Shown: one piece after another, positions 22,561 to 33,245 of the stretch
How the letters are laid out: the number at the start of each line of letters is the position of its first letter
Position numbering within the stretch: the first letter of the stretch is position 1
Position numbers and translations under genes: made by a program
Notes under the pieces: generated by a model
Told to the model about the DNA's origin: nothing
Database searches by the model: none
Seen by the model: the letters and a program-made list of their open reading frames with translations, nothing else
NCBI RefSeq assembly: GCF_025399195.1
Contig: NW_026252112.1
Span: 124,001-188,000 of the forward strand
Direction of reading: 5' to 3'
From: Umbelopsis ramanniana AG
Taxonomy: Eukaryota > Mucoromycota > Umbelopsidomycetes > Umbelopsidales > Umbelopsidaceae
Length of the DNA stretch: 64,000 nt

Positions 22561-23129
22561 TAATGGATTGTGGTCCGACTCATTCCAATACGATGTGTTT
22601 TAGAGGACTTCGTATATAATACATGCCAATCGTTTGTCAAAAAGTTGTTGTGTTACCCCCATATTTTGTAAATGTGCACGGTTTCCAGTATAGGCGTTTG
22701 ACTACTTCTCCGTCATATGTGCTTGCTAATATGAAATGGTTGGTGTCCTTATGAAAGGCACAGTTGATTATACCAATGTCTTAGAGTGAAGTCTCATTTC
22801 GACCGACATATATCATCATTTTTGTCATGCAACAACTTTGCACGTACTTTTCATCTATGTAAATCCTGTTTTGTTCGTTGATTTGCGACTCTTTTTCTTC
22901 CAAATCTCGATCAGTATCCTTAGGTTCTGCTCCTGAATCACTTTTATGCTTTGCATCCTGCGTTAGTACCTCTGTATCAACCTTCACTTAAAATCTGCAA
23001 GCACAATGAGAGCATGTATTCTCCTATGCATACAAGTTGGTTTATATTTATTGTTTTTGTGCTTGTATATAAGGTCGTGCAACAATTACACTAGCATTTT
23101 CTCAAAAAACAGATACACTACACGTCCAT
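22561..23129. other. Intergenic, no supported gene
   Basis: 569 nt. A 68-codon charged frame on the minus strand (22781-22987) starts with ATG but lacks context; it is listed as rejected. Otherwise AT-rich sequence, probably PEX11 3' UTR. Confidence 0.4.
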
Positions 23130-24095
23130 TTATTTAACGCTGACCTTCTTCCACTGGGTTTGTGCACCCATGATAGAGGTTACGGTACTGTAGAGAGACA
23201 AGGAGTGAGTAACACGGCCGGCCCTGTCAATTCTATGAAATGAAACTTACCCAACAATGCCGACGAGACCCTCATCAGCGGCGATCCATCCCAAGGTAGA
23301 GCTGGGGATGATGAAGTCAAGGGCATCCTGAATAAGCTGGTAGGTAGCATCTTGCTTCTCCCTATGAGACGTAAGAGGTAAATGGTGCTATTAGTCACGA
23401 CGTTTTCCTCCACATACTTCAGTTCATATCTAAACCACTCACTTGACCAAAGTCTTTTCTTGCATTCTGTAGTCAGCAGCACGCTGAGCATCCTTTTCAG
23501 AAGTGGAAGCATTGACGAGCTTGCTGTTACGCTTGATCATCTCGATTCTTCCTTGGATCTGCTTCATCTTATACAAACCATTGGACAGAGAGAAGATAAG
23601 GGCAGCGGCCCAGAACTTGAAGCCGAGATCGGAGATCTTCTTGTGATTTTGCAAAGTGATGAATCCAACTTGGTGGAGGTAGACGAACATCTCAACCAAG
23701 TAGTAGCCAAAGTAACCGAGTTGTCTCAAAGCTCCACTGATACGCAAAACACTGTCGTTGACATTGAGGGCTGCAACAGCTCCCTTACCGAACTCGATGG
23801 GCTTGAACAGACGGAAAAGCTTACGACCTGAAGCGAGGTTTGTCTTAAGACCGTTCCAGCGGGCTATGGTTTCCTTGCTAGCTCCTTGACGGAAAAGGTG
23901 CCAGGCATAAAATCTGGCATGTGGTTAACATGTTAGCGGGAAAAGGTTCTCGAGCAAAGAGAAGGTGGCTCAAAAATAATACCAAAGTATGAAACTGTAC
24001 CTGGAAAAGTACTGGATAGTACGATAGAGCTTTTCACGACCGTTGGTTGTGTTAAGGTATTTGAGAATTTGATCGACAGGCACGGCAGATGACAT
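23130..24095 (-). CDS. PEX11: Peroxisomal membrane protein Pex11
   Basis: Pex11 elongates and remodels the peroxisome membrane before division. Exons 24001-24095, 23443-23913, 23251-23361 and 23130-23187 give 244 aa, the normal family length. The start is MSSAVPVDQILKYLNTTNGR, then EKLYRTIQYFSRFYAWHLF, the amphipathic helix region. Next come ASGRKLFRLFKPIE (a strongly conserved Pex11 motif), RQLGYFGYYLVEMFVYLHQV and FWAAALIFSLSNGLYKM, a membrane-associated helix. The terminus holds a second hydrophobic segment, DFIIPSSTLGWIAADEGLVG, with the 'GxxGxxS'-type end TVTSIMGAQTQWKKV. All introns are GT-AG and the start ATG at 24095 is the first in the frame. Confidence 0.94.
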
Positions 24096-24484
24096 TTAGA
24101 GCGGTGGGAGTGAAAAGTGGATTTGTAGGGAAACGTCTTTGTCAGGCGGAATGGGACTCTATTGATAATTCACAGTCACATATCCCGGCCAACCTCCATG
24201 TGAAACTCTGGTCATTTTCACAGTGTTGGTTGTGCAAAACGATCAGTTTTATATGAAGCGTTTGAAAAAAACCAATGTAATTTTTAATACTTTTTTCAAA
24301 TGCATTCATCTAGTTATTGAACCAATTTTGTTTTCATCTTTTGTTATCAACTGCAAGTCATGGAAAAAATACTTGCACATCGTCTCCCCCATGAAAACGT
24401 GTGTGGCAAGTCAACGTGTGGGGTAAACTGGGGAGAGCGTGCAACATCATTAAATGTTTGTGCTTCTAGTGATGAAGTTTCATC
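24096..24484. other. Intergenic between PEX11 5' end and HEM2 3' end
   Basis: 389 nt. Nothing beyond the expected PEX11 promoter and HEM2 3' UTR. Confidence 0.5.
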
Positions 24485-25601
<1,117 letters not shown>

Positions 25602-26702
25602 ATGCAAAAACGAAAAGCTTCCAAAAATCAAGGATCGAGCTCCAAACGAGTTCGATTCAACGAAGAAAATCCCACAGCAGCACCAGTAACTGATGAATTC
25701 GAATTTGATCACGAAGCTGAACTAGAAACCGCCAAGCGACGGCGAGGAGCGGTGAATCTGGACGGCTATGGTAGTAGTGAGGATGAATCGGACGATTCCG
25801 AGCCGACGGACAAAAAGGACGATGACGATTTAGACGACATGTTTGCCGATGCCAAACCTGAAAGCTCCAAAGCAGCAGGCGACAAAAAGAAAAAGACCAG
25901 GTTTCTCAGTATGAATGAGATTGAAGGTCAAGAGTTGAGCTCGCGCGGACACGATTCGGATTCAGAAGGTGAACCAAAAATCATGGCTTTCAACATGAAG
26001 GAAGATTTAGAAGAGGGAGAGTTTGATGAAGAAGGCAACTATATACGAAACAAGGTTGATCCCAACGCGTTCCATGATAAATGGCTACAAGGTCTAAGTA
26101 AAAAAGACATCGCCAAAGCCAAGGCGGCCCAAGAAAAACAAGAACAAACAGAGCAGTTGAAGGAAGCCGACGTACTTAGCAGTGTTCCACAAGACAAGAC
26201 AGGCGTTTTTAGAGCCCTCATCGATTTGTTACAACCCGGCGAAAATGTTCGGGACGCTTTGGTACGGCTCGGAGGCAGTGCCAAAAAGATTCCAGCTTGG
26301 AAGGCAAAGAAGATGCAACAAAAAAATGGTGCTGCTGGTGAACCGACGGCTGAAGATATCGAAAAACTAGCCATCATTGATCGAATTACTGCCTTGGCTG
26401 ATCAAATGATGGCTCTTGGTGATTTTGGTATCTATGACGAGACATACGAAGCTATTCTACGACATTTACGGCGAAGCGGAACCGTACCACTGGAATGGAT
26501 GCCTGGGCAAACCAAAGCGGTTACCTGGGAGTATCGCTGGGCTGGATCCGGCGATGCTGGTGAGGTATACGGACCCTTTTCAAGTACACAAATGCAAGAA
26601 TGGCAAGCGCAAGGGTTTTTCACAAACGGCATTGAGGCTAAAAAGGTCGGTTCAGAAGACGCATTTACTGCCGTATCCGAGAACTTTAGCTATGCTTCAT
26701 AG
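25602..26702 (+). CDS. LIN1: GYF-domain spliceosomal protein (CD2BP2/Lin1 homologue)
   Basis: Homologue of CD2BP2/U5-52K (yeast Lin1), a U5 snRNP-associated assembly protein. Intronless, 366 aa from ATG 25602; the frame upstream begins only with TTG. The N-terminal half is charged and disordered (SSKRVRFNEENP, then Asp/Lys-rich runs, then KTRFLSMNEIEGQEL). The middle has the family's MKEDLEEGEFDEEGNYI, DPNAFHDKWLQGL and QPGENVRDALVRLG. The C-terminal GYF domain begins near residue 305: WEYRWAGSGDAGEVYGPFSS, then MQEWQAQGFF. It binds proline-rich splicing partners. The final GIEAKKVGSEDAFTAVSENF agrees with the family. Confidence 0.94.
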   Translation: MQKRKASKNQGSSSKRVRFNEENPTAAPVTDEFEFDHEAELETAKRRRGAVNLDGYGSSEDESDDSEPTDKKDDDDLDDMFADAKPESSKAAGDKKKKTRFLSMNEIEGQELSSRGHDSDSEGEPKIMAFNMKEDLEEGEFDEEGNYIRNKVDPNAFHDKWLQGLSKKDIAKAKAAQEKQEQTEQLKEADVLSSVPQDKTGVFRALIDLLQPGENVRDALVRLGGSAKKIPAWKAKKMQQKNGAAGEPTAEDIEKLAIIDRITALADQMMALGDFGIYDETYEAILRHLRRSGTVPLEWMPGQTKAVTWEYRWAGSGDAGEVYGPFSSTQMQEWQAQGFFTNGIEAKKVGSEDAFTAVSENFSYAS

Positions 26703-27095
26703 AAGGAAATGATAGTTGCGAAGTTAAAACAAAGAATTCAATGTTATCATTTGGTTTTTACTTTTTGCAAACGCTCTGTAATCCAATGAAGAGAACATCG
26801 TAGAGCCAGCAAAATAAATTATAAAATGGAAAGTACTAGTGTACAAGTACCAAAAATTGGGATGTATGTCAAATTAGAAAGGCTGTGGCAAATTAACGGC
26901 AAATGCCTCATAGAATATAAAATAAAGCCAATACAATATGCAAAAAAGAAAGAGGTATGAGAAGGTTTTAACATAAGAAATTAAAGTCGAACATACGACT
27001 GTTGAACAATTATTAGGGATTTTGACCAAAAGTTGGTGGTGAAATGGGGATGGAAATGATTTCTTTTTTGGATTTCTACGAGTGTAACCAGTGCA
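26703..27095. other. Convergent 3' region
   Basis: 393 nt of AT-rich sequence between the converging ends of LIN1 and the glycosyltransferase. No gene is seen. Confidence 0.5.
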
Positions 27096-28965
27096 CTACA
27101 TTGCGTCTTCCGTAAAGACTTTCTTGGCAACAATGTATTCCTGTTCGGACTTCACAAGACGCTTCAGGCAGGCCAGAGTCGAAGGCAGGGTCATGAACAT
27201 CCACGCGGCGATAGGCAGAGAGATGTAATCAAGCGCATTACGCCAAGTTCGATATTCTGCAGGAGCTTTGCGGAAGAGCTCACGGTCAACGGTTCGATGA
27301 AGATATTCGTAAATGCCGAGAGTTGCAAAGAGTGGGAATGGCAACAAAACGGTGATGATTTTGACAATGTTCCAAAGCGTGGAATAGAACTCAGATACCA
27401 AAATGGGATTACTATCAGGTTCTACCACCGCCAAGAAAGAGAAGGGCGGGAAAAGGATAAGTTGCATGACGGGGACAGCAGCAAACATGAGCCATCCAGA
27501 CGTGGCTGGAATCATATGAGCTTCCAAAACATGGACGCACACAATGAGTTTGTCGAGCCAGTAGTAAGGAGAAATGTACATGGACGACTTGGCAACGTCA
27601 GCGGTGGGCAAAAGAGACATGAGCGATGAAGGTCGCGCAGAGGAGCCGAATGAACTGCGCAATGTATAGGCTACATCGGCGACACCGTTGTAGTGGCGCG
27701 TGGCTTGAATATATCGGGCGTACATGTTGTTAAAATAACCGTCGGCTTGGACATTGGTCAAATTGATGGGCACAAATATCGGAGCGCTGCGAGCGGCACC
27801 ATCTGTCTTGAAAAAGCATTTGAGCCACATATGCAAGTCTTCTCCTACCGAATCAGCGTCTGTGTCCCAGTACCCAACTCGTTCTGCCAAGACCATGCTC
27901 AAACTGTAAGTTGAACAAGGGAATGCTAGACCTCTACTGTTGCTCAAATTCGACATCACCATAGCTGACCAAGTGATATCAGTGACTCGGACAGCGGCGG
28001 GTACATCGAAGCTATTACGAGAAAAGAAAATAGGCGGGGTCAAAAGCAACATGTATGGGTCTTCGGAGGCAGTTAGGGCCCTGTCCACCTAAGAAAAAAA
28101 ATAAAGACCATTTAATAATTGAGGCTAAACGTATTAGCGTTCCCCACATCCCCGACAACTTACCTCCTTGACATAGAGCTCTGGAATGGCTGAGTCAGAG
28201 TCTGATACGGTCAAGATAATTTGACGACGCTCAACCCCTCTTCGAAGCAATTCAGTGCATCCAGTGCGAGCGGCGTAGGCTACATTGGCACCTTTTCCTC
28301 TACTCTCTCCAGGTAAATTAGGTGGATGAACAGTGACGATAAAATGAAGGAAGCTATTCTTGAAGTAGTTCATCAAATTATCTCCCTTCTGTTCATGCTC
28401 AGCCTCGGAACCTTCCATGGCCAATAGAATAACATAGCATCGCCGAGCGTTTCTAATTAACCAACGAGGTTCAATAAAATGTCTCAGATAATTTTTTTAT
28501 CCCAAAATTTTTTGCTTACCTATGATTTGCCAAGCGTTTGATTGTATCTCGTAACAAAGCTTCAGGTTCACAGTAATTAGGAATAATAAAAGTATGTATA
28601 TAGTGCGAGTCTTCGTAGATTTTCAGGCTGGCCTCAACGTCGTCAAGGTTGTTTTCATCGGCGATGATGCGTTCACGAGCAGTCAGAGGTGAAGCCGATC
28701 CTGAGGATGTCGAGAAAGTGTCGGGACTGTTGACTTTTTGATGAAGGTTCCAAGTTCTGATATTATGAATGATCTTCTTTGTAGTAATGAAGAACTTGAA
28801 TACATGATTAATTTGAGTATATAAGAAGAATGTAAAGTAGACAAACAAAAAGATGAGGTAGAAGCGAGGGATGAGAATTGGGCCGAGAGGCAGTAGCAAC
28901 AACGCTGTGATGGCTACACCAGGGGCTACCAATTCACATAAAGATGGTAGAAGAACCTTGCTCAT
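27096..28965 (-). CDS. Family-2 (GT2-type) transmembrane glycosyltransferase
   Basis: Exons 28520-28965, 28164-28452 and 27096-28088 give 575 aa. The N-terminus has two hydrophobic segments (residues ~8-32 and ~34-50: VAITALLLLPLGPILIP, then LIFLFVYFTFFLY). The cytoplasmic catalytic part follows: IIPNYCEPEALLRDTIKRLA (nucleotide-sugar-binding start), GKGANVAYAARTG, LTVSDSDSAIPE (DxD-type metal/UDP motif) and VGEDLHMWLK (the catalytic ED motif). The canonical QxxRW is not clearly present. Three or more membrane helices close the protein (AAVPVMQLILFPPF, IITVLLPFPLFATLGIY, AAWMFMTLPSTLACL). Membrane-embedded GT2 enzymes make polysaccharides or glycolipids; substrate here is unknown. Confidence 0.82.
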
Positions 28966-30390
28966 GTAAGAAGACTGGATGAAGAGAAGAGAGAGGAAGA
29001 GAGAGAGGTGAAGTCAGGCTGAAATGTCTTGGCTCCTTATTTTTTTTTTTCTGCTTGATCTGTTCTGCGGACCCAATAGTGCATTTTTGAAAGAAGCAAC
29101 TCCGCACGTAATGTCTCATTGACATCATGACATCAAAAAGTCACCGTACACCTTATTTGTGTACACTTTCCTCCGATACAACCACACCGTGTAAAATCCT
29201 TGAATTAGCACTACTTTACTATCAATCTGAATAAATTTTGTGTGTTTAGCACTTGGAAGGAGTCGGTTGCCTAGGGATGACAGGCCACAGATAAAGGTGA
29301 GCCCGTCAGTGTGTTTTTTTTGTTTACCTGAAGGTTGTTTTGTTTGCAAGCCGAGTGTTTTTGCTGAAGCGGATGAATAAACTGTTTCCCGAGACCGTAC
29401 AAATAAGAAGTATGTATTTTAGCTGCGACATTAAACTCACCAATTATTTACGATAGCTGATTCTAAATTATATACTCTAAACCCACACACATAGGGTCAA
29501 CGTCCCTTGAATCTGAAACAAATCATCCACTTTGATAGAAAAAAATCTAAGGGTCAGCCACATAGTCATTATATGGCGTTCTTTTAGGGGGAAAATGGTC
29601 TTTCCATCGGATGAGCATATAGCTAAGAAGTACGGGTAACGTCTAATTTGGATTAGAAGGCCTTGGCCAAACAAATGTGGGCTTGATCGAAAAATATGGG
29701 AAATATGTTTGATGATATTTTACCATTTGCAGCCGATGCCACACTTTGCTATACACAACGCGGCTTACTCTTCATGGTTATTTTGTTTTCAGCAATTTGC
29801 CGATGACGGCCAGTGAAGTCACTCGTACCACTTGGCTGGTGCCTATGGGTGATACCATTTTTTGATCACGAGACCACACAAATGGGAATCGCTGAAGTAA
29901 CCTTCGTGAGGAATAAATTGGATGGCTAAGCGTTGTTGACGGTAAGAGTATGTAGAAATGAAGGGCAAAAGTGCACAATCAGTAGTTGATGATGAGAAAG
30001 TAGAAGAACAAGGAGAAGAGCAAGCAAAAAGTACTATAAACAAAGCTCGGTCCATCAGCTATACACAGCTTTTATTTCAACACTTGTAATCTTTTCTTGA
30101 AAAGTGTGAATAAGGCATTCTGGCCGTTATATAAACATGGTGGCAGTAACGATATTGTAATTTGTTTTCTTCTTTTACGAGTGTTATAATAGGTAATGTA
30201 GCAATCAACAGTTTTTCATAAAATCCATATCTATTCTGCCCTTGAGGTGCAACAGTCAATATTGTACACAGGTGGGATGTCAGTAGCTGAAATTTGGGAC
30301 AAATACGCGCGCAGTGTAAATTTAACAGGTTTCCAGTCACATCAGGTTGAATTCTCCATCCACACAATTCATCACATCTAGATTACCCAA
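28966..30390. other. Long intergenic region, no gene recognised
   Basis: 1,425 nt between the divergent glycosyltransferase and CHY zinc-finger genes. Only short chance frames on either strand, no splice-linked coding exons. It may contain promoters, an unrecognised non-coding RNA, or an upstream exon of the CHY gene. Confidence 0.4.
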
Positions 30391-30965
30391 ATGTGCAAAC
30401 ACATTTTGAACGCGCAGGTACGTCAGCATGCCATGCATACCTCTGGCATTACCTAGATGCTCCCATCTGATTCCCGGCTCGCATTGATTTTCCAGGTCGC
30501 CATCAGAGCACCATGTTGTAGAAAGTGGTTTGATTGCGCGGAATGCCACGCAGAGGTATCCGACCATTCACTTGCCAAAGCCAGCGAGATGGCATTTGCT
30601 TGTAAAAAGTGTAAAAAGACATTTAGAAAAGACCTCAGGTATGTGCCAAAATAATGCTTAATGGATATGATGTGAGGCTAAAAAGTGACTGTACTACTAG
30701 CGATTTCGAGGACGAGGATGAATTTTGTCCTCACTGCGACAACCACTTTGTTTTGGAGGCTGTTGAACCTGAAGCAAGTCTTGGCGTTGAAGGCGAGGAC
30801 ATTCGCATTGACTCACGGTAAGTTTTCTATGAATTGATTCACCCAAATCAATTTGTAACCTGACTCATGCTTGCCTCCCACAGTATGATCAAGGACGACC
30901 GACAGAAACTTAAGAAGGGCGTTACTAGTATCTACGATGTCGAAGTATCGGATAAACTTGGATAA
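30391..30965 (+). CDS. CHY zinc-finger protein
   Basis: Exons 30391-30417, 30496-30638, 30701-30817 and 30884-30965 give 122 aa. The protein is almost wholly a CHY zinc finger: CKHILNAQV, APCCRKWFDCAECHAE, FACKKCKKTFRKDL and FCPHCDNHFV supply the Cys/His ligands of a multi-zinc fold, followed by a conserved ARID-like tail (EGEDIRID) and a short basic helix (MIKDDRQKLKKGV). CHY fingers occur in ubiquitin ligases and in small fungal proteins of unclear function, including one linked to mitochondrial intermembrane redox. The first exon is only nine codons; a start further upstream across another intron cannot be excluded. Confidence 0.85.
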
Positions 30966-31494
30966 ATAGAAGGAGATGACTCGCCGATCTGTTGAGTCTT
31001 AATACCTCTTGTAGTTGATTAAAATAAAAAAAAGTATTCCTAGTAAATTAAATTGGACGGGCATTGTTTTCCAAGAAGGTTGGAAGTCACCATATATGGA
31101 CGTGAGGGGATGGTGTTGTGCAGTGTGGTTGGCAAACGATTGGTTCAAACGACACAGTTTCAAAACGTGAACTAAAAAATTTATCCCCAAAAATTTTCAT
31201 TGAATGATGCGGGATTTAACAAACATTAGAGAATCAAGTCATTGTAAAAGGAATTGAGCCAGTAAGATTTCGACTTGAGTTTGGATCGGACCGAGTATTT
31301 TAGACGATGGAATAGAATCAACGTGGGAATCTTACTGGGTAAAGGAGTGGAGTTGGGTCGGCATGGAAACGTGACATAGAAGCCCAGTCCCTAAAGATTT
31401 TTTTTTTTTTTTTTTGGGTTTTGCCATAATCAAATCCAGCAATCTATTAACGACCTACAGTTTGTCTTTCTTTTTCTCTTCTTTCTCCACTTGC
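30966..31494. other. Intergenic with long T tract
   Basis: 529 nt between the CHY gene and the bHLH gene. A run of about 18 T lies near 31399-31417, then a CT-rich leader (TTTGTCTTTCTTTTTCTCTT), typical of fungal promoters. No gene is seen. Confidence 0.5.
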
Positions 31495-32782
31495 ATGTGC
31501 CCATACGGCGACTCCATGGCTCCCTTGACGTCAGTTCATCATTTTGCTCAAGACACTATGGCTCACAAAGAAACTCCTACACCCATTCACTCTCAACCCA
31601 GGTCTTCGGAGGAAGAATCACCCTCAGAATGCACTGAAGATGATATTTCAGACGAGGATGACGATATGACCCCTGTAAAAAACGAAAGTTCAGAGCATCC
31701 CAACGGTTTGTTTCTCAACTTTTCATCCAACCTGACCGAACAATCTTTTGGCAAGAAGAAGACAAAAAGTAAACGACAAAACGCATATAAAGTAAATGGC
31801 ATCAATATCTTGAACAGGTAATCGATTATATCTCAACAATTATAGCAAAAAACCAAACATGGGTACTAACATTTATCTTTCCCTTAACCTGTTTTTTATC
31901 ATATCTAGAAATAATCTTGATAGTAAGACTGCCATAGAACGAATCCGGCGACGCCGAGAGAATCATAATTATGTCGAACGTCGCAGACGGGATGTTATAA
32001 ACAATACCATCATGGATATTGCCTCAGTGGTTCCTAATGCTATGACCAGTGGGCAAAAGCCAAACAAAGGGAACATCTTACGACTTGCGCTGGATTACAT
32101 TAAGGTATGTTGTGGATCTATGACTAACATGGGCTTAAACCTTCCCCGATCTAATCATATTCTTAATTTGGGACAATAGCAACTTCAGACCGAGAATCGG
32201 CAACTTCGACAACTGACTTCTTCGGATGATCGTAACAGTATGATTCCTTTGACACCACCAGCGAATCAAGCACCAACTCCTACCACTGTCTCCACACCCC
32301 ACCGATCACCCGTGCATTCGGACATTGATCAGCCATCGCCTTTCCGACTGAAGCATCATGATATGAATGTTTTTGCAGCATCCGCTCCAAACTCGCCTAA
32401 CTTCTCACGAACCTATTCCCCACAAACTGTGTCGCTTCCCTCATCGCCTATACATGGGTTGCCATTGCATGATGATAATACTCTCCCGTCTCTTAGTCTT
32501 CCACCCGCCAGACCGTTTCCCAGTCGCTCTTTGCCACCTTACTCGCCTGGCCCTCAAACCCCAGTGTCTCCTCATGCCAATTTTCTAGTGCAGCAGCAAC
32601 CTCCTGTATTGCATTATAATTTTGTTAATCAGCCGCCACCAGCCACCGCTCCTCTCCCCGCACCGTCCGGTTTGCGGCCTATATTGCCCATGCGACCAGG
32701 TCCTCCACAACGTCCATTGAATTATGCGCAGAATCGCATGACAGGCTTGGAGAGACAGTATGGATCCGTATGCCGCTATTAG
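31495..32782 (+). CDS. Class-B bHLH transcription factor
   Basis: Exons 31495-31817, 31909-32104 and 32180-32782 give 373 aa. Residues 1-100 are acidic and Ser-rich (SSEEESPSECTEDDISDEDD). The basic region RRRRENHNYVERRRRD has His-5, Glu-9 and Arg-13, the class-B set that contacts CACGTG. It leads into helix 1 (VINNTIMDIASVVP), a loop (NAMTSGQKPNKG) and helix 2 (NILRLALDYIKQLQ), followed by a short Leu/Gln coiled coil (TENRQLRQL). The C-terminal 190 residues are Pro/Ser-rich, like an activation domain. It is not SREBP, because the tyrosine-containing ERRYR is absent. Start alternatives are ATG 31495 and ATG 31516 (better context); both keep the frame. Confidence 0.88.
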
Positions 32783-33245
32783 GGTTTCCCGAATCGAAAA
32801 GCCTCGTTAATGTACATACACCCAGGCTGGCGGGCAAGAAAAAAAAAAGCTCTTCAGGCAAGCTGACACACACACATCTTGCTGGAGGCTTTTTCATACA
32901 CATACGTTATTCATAGCTTCTGCTGTCAAATCAAATTATTTCATTTCATATCTTTTCCAGTCAAAGCATCACTTACACTATTCTGTTGTTGTCTCGTGTT
33001 CCTCGGCACAGAGCAACGAAACCCTCACGCATACATTCCCACTCATTTTTGTAAACCCTGATCTATTTTAGTTTTGCCTTCTTCTAACCACATAAATATG
33101 ATTGCACCCTCTGTGGATTGACTACCACTTTATATACATTTATGAAGAGAAATCTACTACAAAAAGTCGAAACAATCAAGCTTTTGGTGTCGCTCCGGCA
33201 GTTGTACAAATCTTAGAACAGCCAACGGATCACATGCACATTGAA
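32783..33245. other. Convergent 3' region
   Basis: 463 nt between the bHLH gene (+) and the lipase (-). 3' UTRs are likely; no gene is seen. Confidence 0.5.

Noticed and set aside
22781-22987. 68-codon charged minus-strand frame with ATG
   Set aside because: No homologous pattern, no promoter or splice context. It could be a first exon (a GTACGT lies inside), but nothing supports it.
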